The notes under the pieces: model-generated
What the model saw: only the letters and a program-made list of their open reading frames with translations
Databases searched by the model: none
Told to the model about the DNA's origin: nothing
Shown: positions 19,320-31,900 of the stretch, piece by piece
How the letters are laid out: every line of letters starts with the position of its first letter
How positions within the stretch are numbered: position 1 is the first letter of the stretch
Program-made: the position numbers and the translations under genes
Source of the DNA: Branchiostoma floridae
Lineage: Eukaryota; Chordata; Leptocardii; Amphioxiformes; Branchiostomatidae
NCBI RefSeq assembly: GCF_000003815.2
Contig: NC_049996.1
Location: forward strand, 6,435,731 to 6,499,730
Direction of reading: 5' to 3'
DNA: 64,000 bases

Positions 19320-20062
19320 GTTTGTTTGTTTGTTTATTTTCAAACGCCTGGGTTGCCTATTCAGTTTAGAGAGTTTTCAGTGCTGATTTAAATAACTTCA
19401 ATGTTGGAACTTGTTTAATGTCAGCTGGTAGTGAGTTAAAGTGTTTAGCACCTCTGTAGGCAAATGTACGTTGTCCTGTTGTAGTCTTGAAAAAGGGTTT
19501 GTATAGGAGTGATGTCTGTCTGGTTTGGTAATTGTGAAAGTTGTGGTATGTTGGTGCTAGCCCAGCTATACACTTATAAACCATAATGCACACATGATCC
19601 CGCATTCTCCCTGCGAGGTACTGCCAGCTGAGCTTCTCATGAAGGCCGAGGACACTGCTGGACTGTAGGTTGAGTTGCAGAACTACCCTGGCAGCCCGGT
19701 TCTGTAGCACTTGGAGTTGTTGTTGTTTCCCCACTCCGCAGCTATCCCACACGGTGTCACAGTAATCCAGAAGGGGGAGTACCATTGCTTTGTACAACAT
19801 GTCAGCTATATTTACTGTGGAGCAAGGTCTAAGACGTCTGAGTAAACCTACTCGTTGGGTTACCATTGAGAAGAGTTTGTCAATATGTTCATTCCATGTT
19901 AATTTGTCATCAAGAATAAGGCCTGGGTATTTAAATGAAACCACTCTTGCAATTGACTCTAGGCCAATTTTGATTAACACTGGATGTGCTTTCTTTAGCT
20001 TTCCACTGCTCCCAAAAAGCATCCACTTTGTCTTTGAAGCATTTAGGGTCAAATGATTTAAC
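19320..20062 (-). pseudogene. 5'-truncated CR1/Jockey-like LINE, C-terminal RT part and 3' tail
   Basis: The minus-strand open frame 20052-19366 encodes the end of a non-LTR RT. It begins at the palm end (LNASKTKWMLFG), then GLILDDKLTWNEHI, then the thumb and C-terminal region (PLLDYCDTVWDSC, LQNRAARVV, RGAKHFNSLP). The 3' tail is a (CAAA)n repeat (gtttgtttg on the plus strand at about 19316-19338). It lacks most of the RT and the endonuclease, the usual result of incomplete reverse transcription. The frame is intact over 228 codons, so the insertion is not very old. Confidence 0.85.
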
Positions 20063-20360
20063 TGGAATCATGTGGCTATGCGTTCCGCTTGTCTCTCTTC
20101 TTCCGCTATCCATGTAGCAAGAACAAGAATGAAACGCCACCCTCGGCCTGAGCTGAGCAAGCGGCACGAGCCCAGCCTGTTGAAGTGCAGTGACATTTTC
20201 CACTTCTATTAGTGTTAGGTCCACGTGGCACGAGGACGGGCCAACCAATGCTTATTTACTCCCCCCCCCCCCCCAAAAAAAAACACCTGACGATCTCCCG
20301 AAAAAAGCTCACAGGATGCCTGATCGTGGTTCGCGGGTCGTACGACAGGGACCATACAGG

Positions 20361-20576
20361 ATATAGGACAATTCTTTTTTACACAACCAGCGAGTACTTA
20401 TTGCTTACGTTTCGATGTCTCTCAAACACCTTCGTCAGAGCTTCTAACTGGAATTCTGCTTTTCATCGCTATATGTAGCCGATGTAGGTGGCGCTTTTGC
20501 GGTGAGAAAACCCCCAACGTGGCGAAGCTTGTATCCCCCCTCGCCCCGGTTGTGTAAAAAAAGAATTCTCCTATAT
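20361..20576 (-). mobile_element. Small inverted-repeat unit with a hammerhead-ribozyme-like core (Penelope-like origin possible)
   Basis: Inverted repeats of about 27 bp (20361-20388 and 20548-20576) bound this 216-bp unit. On the minus strand it contains CTGACGA (20438-20432), a stretch that can form a 5-bp stem (ggtgt with acatc), then GAAAC (20413-20409). This is the order of the hammerhead core (CUGANGA, stem II, GAAA). Hammerhead ribozymes of this kind are known in Penelope-like retroelements. Stems I and III are not clearly formed by eye, so activity is uncertain. Confidence 0.45.
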
Positions 20577-20639
20577 TCTACCAACCTGATTTAACTATTT
20601 TCGGAAGGACCATACAGTTATCTAAACGGGGTGCATCGG

Positions 20640-20945
20640 CCGACCCCCTGTCAGACGCCTATGACGTACCAGGGGGCATCCCCAGGGCAGCTCACGGGTG
20701 CCTGCCGGACATCGAACGATAAAGGATTCAAGCATACGACTATTTGACGAAAGCCGCCAGAATGCCCACCGGAGCCCCCCGGGACCTCTAACGGGACGCG
20801 TGAAGTTATTTGTGACTGTGTGAGCCGATGTCTACCCGAATTCAGAGCCCGGTCGGGGCCTATATCGGTGAGACACCGCGCGGACCCCTGGGTAATGTGA
20901 CGTAGGCCTAAGCAGGGTTTTAAAGACTTTACTGACTTTTCCCCA
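20640..20945. repeat. GC-rich dispersed repeat
   Basis: It shares 'ttcagagcccgg(t/c)cggggc', 'cgggac' blocks and 'gtgacgtaggcct' with 34300-34445 in the same order and orientation. No coding evidence. Confidence 0.65.
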
Positions 20946-20959
20946 GCAGGTATCACTCA

Positions 20960-23837
20960 ACAGCCATGTTTAGTTTTAGAGAAATATTACCATATCTTTC
21001 CTGAATGTTGATTCTGAAAATACGAAATGCTGCAATTATCTTTCCTGCAGTGAAGACAAATCTTACAATACTTCATTTTTTTGTTTATTGAAAGAAAGTA
21101 GTAATAACTAATCATTAAAGAAGTGAAAACAGTCAGAATAAATATAGAACTACGTTCTAGACAAACGCTGGTGAATAATTAAGGGTTAATGACCCGCCCC
21201 GAGGTGTATATGGTGTCATTACGCCTGGTCCTTTGATATAAACACCGAATGAAACCACCGAGTGAGCGAAGCCAACGGATCTGTAATTTGGTATTGGGAA
21301 AGCTTTAGCACTAGGAATGGAAAATGGGTAACATAGACTAGTCCATTTTGCATACATAGGGGTATTCCGGAAGAGTCAATTTTTGTGTGTGTATGGGGGG
21401 GGGGGATCTTGCAGTGGGATGGTGATAGTGGGTCAATTTCTGCAAAGGGAACATTACATGGAACATTACATTTTTGCATTGGGATGAGGATGGATTGAAA
21501 TATGCTCCATTTGCTCCAGAGCAAATATCGGTCTCAATATAAAATCCTTTTTGCAGTGGGATGATGTTTTGCTATAGGTCAATTTTTGCGGAAGGTTGGT
21601 ATGGAACAATACATTTTCGCATGGGGATGGAGATGGATTGAAATATGCTGTATTTGTTGTCTGCCTTTCTAGTTCTACTTGATTTATACAAATGAAATCT
21701 TTTTCTTTTATCATATTTGCACATATTAAAGTAAAGTTACAGAACTTATAGAACAAAAAAAAAAACGTTTCGGTCTAATTGTTCCCCATCTACATTAACA
21801 ATATACATTAACAATATTTGATATAAATTTACAAAACCAGAGAATGCTAATTACAGTAAATGATAATGAATAATATCAGTGTAATGATAATCAGGTAATA
21901 ATAATGATAGTAAATGGTACAAATAATAGAAATATGATAATTGATAACATGTGACAATTATACATTAAATGATAACATAACTCAGTAACGTTGCAAAACT
22001 TAGTTTCAGTTAACAAATATAATTAAATGAGTATAAATATAAAATTTACTTTTAAAAGTACCTTGTACATAATGAATTGCAAATAAGTAGATTGGAAATG
22101 GTTTGGACTCAAATTCTAGTACAGAAAGCAATAAACAAGAAAATCTTAGAGGATGTAACTTCGAGCCATAAAATAAACGATTTACCCCATCCTCACGATT
22201 AAAAATTTGAAACGTCCATGGAAGGTAAATCAGATTTCACAGGCTAATGTAAAATATCACGAAAGGAACGAAGCTACGGATCCGTACCCGTACAGACGAT
22301 TGATCATTATCGGTCTGTTTTTTGTTTGTTTGTGTACGCAGTTTCCATGTGCTTTGTGTAGACACATGTCAACACAGAATGAAAAGAAGTGACATGTGGG
22401 AGCGACAGGAAGCGAAGTTCACATGTGCAGTTGTCAGTTATGAACTGTATCCGACAGGCATTCCAGGTCAATCATCATCATCATCAGTCACTGGGTTCTG
22501 CATCTATAGTTTGGAAAGTCCTATAGCTGCATTCAGTCTTTCTTCATCCTTTTCCATTGTGCTCTGGGGCAATTCAATGGGGCATTGGAAGAGGGGTGTA
22601 TTGACCAGGATGTATTGTTTTCGGCCTGTCTTCGCAGTAACGTATTTTCAATCCTAGGCAACTTCACAGTGGAGTGATCATGACAGGAAGTGATCAATTG
22701 CAATTGAAGGAAAACCTGATTTACATATTCAATTGGTTACAATTAAACAAGACATGAGAAAATCCAACTATTTCTCGTAGGTTTTATATATTCAAAGTCA
22801 TTGAGTAGACGAATTTAAACAAAATATTGAGTACTTTTCATGTGAATATGTCATTAATGGGAGGAAAAGATAATACATCTTGTTGCAAAGATATCGCCAT
22901 TTCTGTTTTCATAGACATGTCGGGGGCAAATCGTTAAGGTACTCCTGCTCTAAGTTTGAAATATCAGTGTCTTCGTCATTCATACGGTAACCTTGGGTCT
23001 AGTCTATCTGTTTGAATCTAGCCAAACATTTCCCAGCATAGTAATAGTAAGTAAACATGTACACTATTTCCCTGTAGTCATGTTTTTGTGCCTTCCTTCA
23101 CGCATCTGTACGCACTGTATCATATTCACAAAATGCAGAACGTTGCCATGTACGTCGTGACTGTTTGCTTAATTAAATGGCAGAATATCAGTTCCTGGAC
23201 TCCATTACTTTGGTGGAGTTTATTTACACCTGTTATGAACGTCGGTAGGATGTTGGCACCGGAAACAGGAAGCAAAGGCAATTTGGCAAAATGGTGTCTC
23301 ATTAAGTAGGCAACGATTAGCGTTTGCTTTTGATCGCATCCTTTGCTCGGCGCAAATACAATACCCTTCTGTACAGTATCACACAATATGTTCCTTATTA
23401 AGCTCACCTACCCTTGCCTGAAACCAACATCATCTTTTATTTCTTTTCAAAGGGTGTTATTTCCGTTTTCAAGAATGGAATTCAATTTTGTCTTGGCAGA
23501 TGTAACGGCGTTGCCATGGCTGCCCCACCGTCATCACTGCCAGGCGGTTTGATTGGCTCCTTCTTGCTTCAATACTCGCCCACGATAGGGTATTTGCCCG
23601 GACGCTCTGTACTGCAAGAGCAGAGCGCTGAAAAAATACAGGGCGGCGAACATTTGTGTAAGTGAAAATCGTCTCCATTCCACCTGGCCTGCTGAAGTGT
23701 GCTCGCCTGGGACGGTCCGAGTAGTCACTGCCGCAGCGCTGTGGTCAGATCAGCAGCCAGATCTCTCAGCTGTTTGTTTCCTGAGAGGAGAGTCGACGCA
23801 TCTGCCACCTTGCGTCTAAAAACAGGGAGACATCACG
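20960..23837. other. 5' flank of the QRFP-receptor-like gene, noncoding
   Basis: No coding exon is recognised. 21411-21513 is duplicated at 21554-21650 (the 'gcagtgggatg ... gattgaaatatgct' block). 21270-21360 is related, inverted, to 32020-32100. The 400 bases before the start codon are probably promoter and 5' UTR, but I see no clear core promoter element or splice site. Confidence 0.4.
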
Positions 23838-24212
23838 ATGATGTTGGGAAACATAACGCAGACAATTTTGCACGAACTGTTACGACAGCATAACATTACT
23901 AAAAAGGAATTCATAGAACGCTTCGGGCTGCCTCCTCTTGTCTATGTTCCAGAACTGTCGCCCGGTGCAAAAACCGTCACCTTAGTTTTCTACGTCATCA
24001 TCTTTCTTGCAGCGTTGCTCGGAAATTCTTTTGTCGTGGTCGTTGTCTGGAAGAACAAGGTGATGCGCACAATAATGAACATCTTCATATGTTCGCTTGC
24101 TGCAAGTGATTTGTTCATCACCATAGTCTGCATTCCTGTCACCTTGATGCAAAATATGCTACATAGCTGGATACTCGGGGACTTCATGTGCAAGTTGGTT
24201 CCGTTTATACAG
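23838..24212 (+). CDS. qrfpr-like: QRFP/GPR103-like neuropeptide receptor, coding exon 1
   Basis: First coding exon of a class A (rhodopsin-type) GPCR. The spliced product is 378 aa: exons 23838-24212, 31335-31415, 36266-36759 and 44101-44287, with phases 0, 0 and 2 that fit. The receptor would sit in the plasma membrane and signal through G proteins to an RFamide-type peptide such as 26RFa/QRFP. This exon gives the extracellular N-terminus with two NxT sites (N5, N19) and the stretch HNITKKEFIERF and LVYVPEL, which resembles vertebrate GPR103. TM1 (about 46-71, with the GN motif at N63), TM2 (79-105, LAASD with D91) and Cys118 follow. The donor is cag|gtatgg. NPFF-type receptors are the main alternative, but the N-terminal match favours QRFPR. 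Confidence 0.92.
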
Positions 24213-24474
24213 GTATGGTGTCATATTTTGTTTGTGAGATGGTCAGATTAGAAATTATTAGTTACTCTGAGGAAATAAGTCAAGTGTGTCCATATGGAGT
24301 TGTCATTACACATGTCACACAGACAGTGCACCATTGCTAAGATGCCGATTTTATAGATACTAAACCAAGGCTCGTTTTACAAGAAAAGTCAAAGTCCAGA
24401 CAGAGTCAGGACCATACTTTGCCACCTATTTTGAGAATGCAGCCGTAGGCAGACAAACCAAAAATCAAACCTGG

Positions 24475-24600
24475 CCGTCAGGCCACGACCCCCAGCCCAT
24501 GTGCCAAATGTTAACTCAATAGTACGCTGCGTTCTGGAGACATATCACACAGACACACGAAACAGAAAACTAAACCAGTTCTGCATTTCATGCAGGTAAT
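24475..24600 (+). repeat. Dispersed repeat shared with 39961-40110
   Basis: Both contain 'caggccac(g)acccccagcccatgt.cc', a diverged middle, 'aaaactaaa' and 'tgcatt.catgcagg' in the same order. Confidence 0.65.
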
Positions 24601-24817
24601 GACGAAGCATTCTTTGTTCCACAATGTAATCCACTACATTGTGTAAACCCTTTGTGTAATGTGCAATCCCTATAAACAATCTCATCAATGACTACAACAT
24701 AATCTATCAAACATACCCTGCTGCACTTTGTACGGTAACGTTGTTCAACAATGCCGTGTAGTACATGTATACCCTTCCCAAACGTAAGATACACGTCCCT
24801 ATAAACCACATTATCAT

Positions 24818-25010
24818 TGAACCTTTTGGCGACGCCTCAGAGGCTAGTATAGTCTGCGTCCGTTTTTACATAATCATGAGGAAATTGTATAATTCCATTG
24901 TTTTCAATAATTGGACTTCAATAAATGAAACACATTCATACAAACAAATATACTAATAAGGAACTGATTTGCACAACATCAGCAAATGTACAATTTGGGC
25001 AAAAATTCGC
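24818..25010 (+). repeat. Dispersed repeat ('tttggcgacgcctca' family)
   Basis: The start 'ttttggcgacgcctcag.ggctag' and 'gtgcgtccgttt' recur at 37307-37360. The later part ('attccattgtt', 'cttcaataaatg.aacac', 'aataaggaact') recurs at 46150-46260. No coding potential. Confidence 0.7.
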
Positions 25011-26669
25011 CCCTTCTGGGAGATTTTGAGCAATTAGCAACAACTAAAAGACTTAGTTCGGACCCTTGGGTCATGCGATCGGACACCACGTGATTTTCTG
25101 TCTTCGTTCATTTTGTCTCTATTACGCGTTTACAGATACCGCGTCCTAATAATTTAGAAAACATTTTCAAAGTTGCGCAATCAATTATTCCCATTCTTCT
25201 ACTTGCGATACTTTCAAATCACATTACTGCTTAGACTAAAAGTTTCACCTTTCTCTTCCTTTCTCGATCCTTTGCTGTCCTGGTCTCCAATGATTGTCGT
25301 GTTCTCCTTTTGAATACTTCAGACACGTACGAACCACATCACAAACACGCTGCAGGCTTGCATCGGCATGACGCAACTACCATCATATAACACTACTAGA
25401 AAGGCCGACATTTGCTTGAGAGAAAATACAGCATATTTCAGCCATACCCCTTCCCACGCAACATTGGACTGTTCCAAATCACCCCTGCGCAAAAATGGAA
25501 CATCTTAACAGTACATTATCCCCCAAAGTGGACTAGTATTGTGAATTGATTCCAGGTCAAAACAGAGCTTGCTTCTATTTTTCAGAAAATGACAATAATC
25601 ACACCTTCCATTCAGAAAATTTTCATCATGACTGAAAATTGTTGAATGACTTCATGTAATGTCATTAACAATTTTCAGTACGATAACTAGGTGTAAGTAT
25701 AAAAAAAGTATAAGCTCCTTGTGAGGTGGGTACATTTATTATTGCAGTGAACTTTTTTTATTCAAGTAGGGCATACGATTTAATAATTATCAATCAGGTG
25801 CAGGTACTGTGTAGTAGGAGCGTTTGTTTTCTTCAAGCTGTAAAACTGTTAAACTGTTTTACTTTGTATGCAATCAGCCATCGAGCCTAATCTTATTTTA
25901 GTTTAACAACTTCCTGCCAGACCCGGAAGATACGATTGAACCTTGTTCGAGGATTTCTTTTCGGAGGTCAGTCTGTTCATACCCTGGCGCTGAGAGTGTT
26001 TTATTGGGCTGAAACTCTGGCAGTTCAAAGTTACTTACAATTTCAATGTTCAAAGTTTATGTCAAACAACAACAGCACAGGAAACACCTACATTTGCTCT
26101 GGAGAAAATACAGCCGTTTTCTTTCCAGTCCAGTGATAGAAATGTGGCCACTATAGAGAAAATGCTGATCTATTTCAAGACTATTAGCAATACGTTATAC
26201 ATCATTTCAGTACACTGATCTTGACTCATATAAACATTGCACAGGTAAGCCAATTGTTTAGATGTACAATTAAGTTCAAATGATTCTGAAGAGAAATATT
26301 GATGAGAAAATACTCATTCTCGCCACTGTCTAACTTATAATTACGTATCAAAACTAAACGCAAACTGTCTAACTAACGCACCTTTCGCCGACTTGATCAA
26401 AGGGCCGCCGGCTATCAATCAAACACGGCTGTTAATTAGACTTAGAGTTTCAAACAGTCGTGTGCCAGTTGACAGCGAACTTCATACTACGTGATGTATT
26501 ACATTGCTTGGACCTTCTTTCCCACAGCGGTGCCTCTACAAAATATTTAGACTGTAACACTGAGTCCCACATGTTTTATAGAATAGAATTTGACGCAGAA
26601 CAGCGTTTTTTGCCAGGCATTTTTCTTGAAACATGTCCGTGGGAATATCAGCGAGGCGGCGACGCAGGG

Positions 26670-29100
26670 ATATCAGACCGTCAACAAAAGTCGCACGGCG
26701 GCTAACGGCGCATCGAAGATACTAGCGCTATGAATAAGCGCTTCAACTAAGGATGGCAACCCGGACAATATTTACAAGTACCGTTGAGCTAAGTAAAGTT
26801 TGTTGTTTATGAGGTTTTAGTTGTCTTTGAAGCTTTGACCCGAAATATTCTTAAGTCAAACTGCTGAAGAGAAGTAAGTGACTGCTACGATCATCGTAGA
26901 TATGGCCCTAAAAAAACGGATAAAAGAAGCCTTCTCAATAGTCTAAAATGCAAAAGCTTCCGGGGGGCTTCGCACACCTGGGTCCCCCCACCGTGGCCCT
27001 GCCCCTGGACCGTGTACAGCGTGTCAGGTGGGGTTCGTGTATCTCCTCGCCACGCCCAGTACTCGCCGGAACACCTCAGGGTGGGATCATCTCGCCATCT
27101 CTGTTTGTCCTGGCCATGAACAGTCTTGACAAAGGCATCCCGATCAGTGTAGCCCCAGTTAAGTACGCTGATGACCTGACAAACACAGAACTTCTCATGG
27201 GATCGCTACCAGGCCAAATGCAACTTGCCATCAATGAAGTTGACTCTTGGGCGAAGTCCTACAGTATGGCAGCTAATGTGAAAAAGACCAAAGACATGGT
27301 GGTCAGCTGTCGTAAGGAGGCAGTGAACCCCCCTCCACTTACTTTGAACGGGGAGAACGTAGAGCGTGTGCGGAGGTTCAAACTCCTTGGAGTGATAGTC
27401 AGCGACGACTTGTCCTGGGGCCCACACATTGAGTACATGTTGTCGAAAGTCAGCCCCAGGATTCACTACCTGCGACTGTCCAAACGAGCCGGGCTACCAG
27501 CAGACGTACTTCTCCAGATCTACAAGACATTCATCCGCCCAGTACTGGAGTACGGCTCACCGGTGTGGGGAGGTCTACCCCGCGGTCTGGCTGAAGAGCT
27601 GGAGAAAGTCCAGAGGTCCTGTTGCAGGATCATCGGTATACCCTACGAACAGCTACCTACCTTGGAGTCCCGGAGACGGGATGCGACTGTACGTGAACTG
27701 AGAAGGGTGGTGGCTGACGCCACTCACCCTTGCCAGGAGTTCCTGCAGCCGGCTACAGAGTGTCAGTACCAGCTACGACGGGCTCCCCGTTTTAAGCTGC
27801 CACTGAGCCGGTCCAACAGACATTCGCAATCGTTTATCCCCAGGGCCCTTGCTCTGTTGAATGACAATTAACGCACTATCACATCCGTATGACGTGTACC
27901 GAACTCATTGTTACACATATTGTATAGTAAACGTCTGTAATTTGTGTTTTTAAGCAAAATTATAAGTCAATGTAAAGTATGCCTTTAAAATTGTAATAAC
28001 TTTTTAAACAATGTTTAATAACGAAGCTTGTAAACACCAACACAATTCAGGCTAAATTGCCTGCAAAGTGGTGATTTTAATAAAGTTCAAAGTTCAAAGA
28101 CCCCGCCAGGGACATTCGGCGGCCCCCGGACCCCTGTCCGACGCTTTGAAAAAATCCTGGCGAGAAGTCTGTACAGCCTGAGTCTTCAAGTTACCGTATT
28201 GTGTGGTCCCGCTTATGAATATTAATTAGCCTTCGCTTTCCTCTTCGCTGATTGGCTGAACCATTAATTGAATTAACTCTTCCTGCCGGCTAGACGCAGG
28301 TGCAGATATCGGCTCTGTGGGGTGAACGTCCGAAAGGTCACGGCATGGAGAACGAAAGAAAACCAATTTCCCCTCAAAAAAGTGCTGTAATTAAGCCTTT
28401 TACAGTACTTTATGCCAAAAATTTTACTTGGAACATTTTACCAACTATCTTATGCCTATCTATACCAAATGTTAGGTCATTCACTTGTAATACCAGGGTA
28501 CAGGGGGGCAAAATATATTGTTATAAGACCGTCAACAACAGTCGCACGGAGCTAACAGCGCAGCGAAAATACCATCGCTAGCGTTTCAACTTCGGATGGC
28601 AAGTTATAAGTACTGTTGAACTCAGTAACGTTAAAGTTTGTTTTTAGTTGCCTTTGACGGTTTGACCTGAAATACTGTTACGCTAAACTCCTGAAGAGAA
28701 GTTAAGTGACTGCTGCGATTATCGTAGATATGCCCCTAAGAACTGATACAATATAAAGCCTTCTGAATAGTCTAAAATGCAAGGGCTTCAGGCGGGCTTC
28801 GCTCCCCTGGGGCCCCCAACGCTGTAAAAAAATTCTGGCGGGAACACTGCTATATACGGGATCATGAGGAATATTAATTAGCCTTCGGCCTCCTCTTCGC
28901 TGATTGGCTAGGTCTTTGATTCATTTATCTCTCCGGCCAAAAGAAAACAAATTTCCCCTCAGAAAAGTGCCAAAATTAATCATTTGAAAGTACTTTATGT
29001 GAAAACTTTTACTTGAAACTTTTTACCTAATATCCACTGTCTATCTATACCAAATTTCAGGTCATTTAATTGTAATACAAGGGTACAGGGGGGGGGGGGA
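26670..29100 (+). repeat. Tandem pair of ~600-750-bp units, first copy interrupted by a LINE
   Basis: Unit 1 is 26670-26990 plus about 28099-28525; unit 2 is 28526-29100. Shared landmarks, in order, are 'gaccgtcaacaa.agtcgcacgg', 'tgaagagaagt.aagtgactgct', 'atagtctaaaatgcaa', 'aatattaattagcct', 'ctcttcgctgattggct' and 'caatttcccctca'. The LINE at about 26992-28098 sits inside unit 1, so the duplication came first or the LINE entered one copy only. Confidence 0.8.
26992..28098 (+). pseudogene. 5'-truncated CR1-like LINE, RT and C-terminal part
   Basis: From about 27010 the plus strand encodes QRVRWGS, AGTPQGGIISPSLF, the catalytic KYADDLTNTEL, NVKKTKDMV, LGVIVSDDLSWGPHI, RPVLEYGSPVWGG and a C-terminal basic tail, with a stop at 27869-27871. 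The frame is open throughout. The first codons (from the ATG at 26948) belong to the host repeat, not to the LINE. The 3' end is a short tandem of caaagtt near 28081-28098. It belongs to the same family as 39012-39960 and the minus-strand piece at 32940-33760. Confidence 0.85.
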
Positions 29101-29369
29101 TTATACCGTTTTGGTCAAAACATGACCAAAAAACCTCAATAAAATCATTTTAAAGGCAGATATGAACAAAATGAGAAAAAAAGCATCAAGGTATTGGCCC
29201 ACTCTACCCCTGTGCCGAATTTCAGGTCATTCGGTCCAGGAACGGCGGAGATGAATCACTTTGAAGATTTGACAGGAGAAAGAAAGAAACATTACGAATA
29301 CAATATATTTCACCATACTATGTATGGCTGAAATATAATTACGCAATAGCCACACTACACCCTACTTTC

Positions 29370-29848
29370 AAAGTACAAACATCTTTAAACAATCTTTAAA
29401 ACTTGGATCTGGCATAGAAAAGACCCACACTTGTGCATAACTAACCTCTTTAATGTCTTTGAAAAGGACTTCGAAGAACGGATATACAATAGTAGACTGA
29501 CAGCCAATGTAGATTGATTGACAAATTTATTATTGATTTTTTTGCATCAACCCCACCTATTGTTAGACTACTCCATGTTTGATCATAGTGTAGTAACAGA
29601 CTGTACATATTCCTTAAGGTTTCCCAGTATTTTGACAAATGTCCTACATGTATTTGTCTTTCCTGACTGTTCCACTGCCCATGTACTGCATGTTAAGTTA
29701 CACATGTAATTCGTCCAGACACACCAGTATATGTTATCCCTCCATGTGCAATAGTGCTCGACTGTACAAACACTAGTCTTAGTGGTTGACAAATGTACCT
29801 TTGTTGTTGTTGTTCTTAATAAAAATAAATAAAAAAAGTACAAACATC
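29370..29848 (+). mobile_element. Short 5'-truncated copy of the L1/Tx1-like LINE with target-site duplications
   Basis: The last ~45 codons of ORF2 (KTWIWHRKDPHLC..., stop tga near 29514) and the 3' region with its (ttg)n and A-rich tail are on the plus strand. The 14-bp duplication aaagtacaaacatc flanks it (29370-29383 and 29835-29848). The C-terminal codons match those at 1526-1640 (minus) closely, so this and the nested LINE belong to one family. Confidence 0.88.
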
Positions 29849-31334
29849 CGTAAGAAACGTAAAACCGTAAGAAGCCATTAGAGAAAAAAAGCTTCATAGC
29901 ATTTCTTTATCTTCCAAAGACCTACCCACCTACACTTACCTATTACATTATGCAAATAACTACCTGATTAACAAACCTACACGTGTGTAAATCACTACAT
30001 AAGCCATCTACATACCAACAGTCATCGCGATCCCTTGACCCCTTAATTTTCTTGAGTCTTTCCTTGTCAAATCTGACACAAAATTAATCTCTATCGCCCA
30101 AGGGAAATCAATAGGGGTCCGAAACTTATTATCCTTTCTAAGAGTACTGAACCACTGAAAAATATGACCAGAGTAGGTCCAAAACACAGAATATCAAAAC
30201 CGGAAGTTCCGCTGCAGTACCATAACACGCAGACATAGTACCCGACTGAAGTGTAATTTATACCATTTCTTTGTCTTATAGCAACATACTCACATACCAA
30301 ATATCAAAACATTCCATCTATGCGTTCTAGTTATCTTGCTGACAAACATCGCTCTGACATACAAACGGCAGTCAATGCAAACCCTCCGTTTTACGGAGGT
30401 AAACATTTTACTTACTAAGCAATGAAGGCAGTAACATATTCGTGAAATCTCATTATCTTGATACAATCAGATGGGGCTAAACATTTCAGTATCTTTTCTG
30501 ATAAGAAAGCAATCTTCTATTATGTCTATGTTTCTACAGTGTTAGAGATGTCAAATCTAAAAGTCTGTAGTCTGATTTGATTCTGGTGTCGAGTGTCTTG
30601 AAATCTGATGTACATGTACTCAAACAAGTAAGGACATGTGTGTGAAAGTATGGGACAGATTCACCAGCTATGAACCAGTACAAAACATTTCCACTCAAAA
30701 ATTAAATTATTTGCATAATCACGTACAAAAGTAAATTCAGAAAGGTGTATCACTCATATGTATATTCTTGAAGGATGGACGTTTCAAGAATATAAATTTT
30801 TGTGAAAAAGTTGTTAACAAATTATTTCAAAGGACTGTATGCCCAATATACAAATATATGGGTGAGGACCCAAGTATTGCCACACGCCAAATCGTACATA
30901 ATCTTGGTCTAATACAGTAACAGAGGAGTAACAGAGATTTGGTTCAAATACTAGGCTTCCAAAGCCTGCATTGGTAGTAAAATTGGTACATGGAGGCCCG
31001 ACTGGAATAGTTTTTCGCAAGCAAGATTCCGACCCGCCTTGTTCATTGTGACGTAATGACAGGCATGGTCAATGTTAAATCCGATCAGATCGTAACAATC
31101 AAGAGTTGGAAGTTTGTTTCTTGATGGGTTGATGTTCAATAGCATCAGAATGGTGTCTATTTATTGTAAACGTTTATGTTCACTGAATAACATTCTTCTT
31201 CTTAAAGATTCCCTAAGAAAAGTTAGTATTTTTGTGTCATAAAAATTGCCTATGACACCAAAATACAACCCAATTCTTAAAATCACCAACCAGCACAATG
31301 CAACAAGTTTGTTTCTGTGTTCCTGTTCCTACAG

Positions 31335-31415
31335 ACCATCGCAGTGGCCTCCAGTATCTTGACTCTGACCGGGATAGCCATCGAACGTTATTACGCCATC
31401 ATCCATCCGCTCAAG
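31335..31415 (+). CDS. qrfpr-like: QRFP/GPR103-like receptor, coding exon 2
   Basis: An 81-bp exon of 27 codons, phase 0 on both sides (acag| before, |gtaaca after). It encodes most of TM3 and the start of the second intracellular loop: residues 126-152, with the ERY form of the DRY motif at 142-144 and the usual HPLK after it. It joins in frame to exon 1 (PFIQ) and exon 3 (VKYLL). DRY/ERY is the G-protein-coupling switch in class A GPCRs. Confidence 0.93.
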
Positions 31416-31689
31416 GTAACAGCGATACATTGCCTCGGGGTTTATTCAGATGGGACGGAGGTAAAAATTACCACAGTCATGGCAACAGCTCAAACAGTAT
31501 GGCAGGCTCCATTTGTTGGGCTTCTAGGCCAGGGGAGGCGTATGCTCTTCTTTCTGGAGACTTTTTTTAAATCTTGATACCATGTCATAGGAACATTATA
31601 CACCCCAAAATACCAGAACCCTGATTCCTGGTGTCGGCTAAACGTGCTACCTTAGCTTAGACCTCTCGCAACACTGTTGCATCGGTCAA

Positions 31690-31900
31690 CTCGGTGAGCG
31701 TACTTTCTCCATAGGATGTGGTTCTGAGCATCTACCGCCATGCTTTCCATGTTGTTCAGACCCATTTCCCTTCCCTCTTTCAAGATGTCTTAGTGTAATT
31801 TTAGGCCTACCTCTAGGATGGGTACCCTTACAAGCCCATTTTTGCTGGTCTTTCGTCGGATAGGCGACAAACATGTCCGACAAATCTCAATCTTCTTTTT
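31690..31900 (-). pseudogene. Decayed LINE C-terminal fragment
   Basis: The minus strand encodes GRPKITLRHLE and, after a one-base shift, a segment like EMGLNNMESMAVD and WRKYAHRVD. This resembles the GRPK(L/I)..R tail found after the RT in several LINE families. Short and shifted, so low confidence in the clade. Confidence 0.5.

Larger units (their letters stand above)
24213..31334 (+). other. QRFP-receptor-like intron 1
   Basis: A 7.1-kb GT..AG intron in phase 0. It holds dispersed repeats (24475-24600, 24818-25010), a two-copy tandem unit split by a LINE (26670-29100) and a short 5'-truncated L1/Tx1-like LINE (29384-29834). The rest shows nothing that I can assign. Confidence 0.85.

Noticed and set aside
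26460-26705. 81-codon frame in receptor intron 1
   Set aside because: It lies partly in a tandem repeat unit and has no domain or fitting splice sites.
31298-31577. Two ~90-codon frames around receptor exon 2
   Set aside because: One is out of frame. The other reads through the donor site into the intron; only 31335-31415 is exon.
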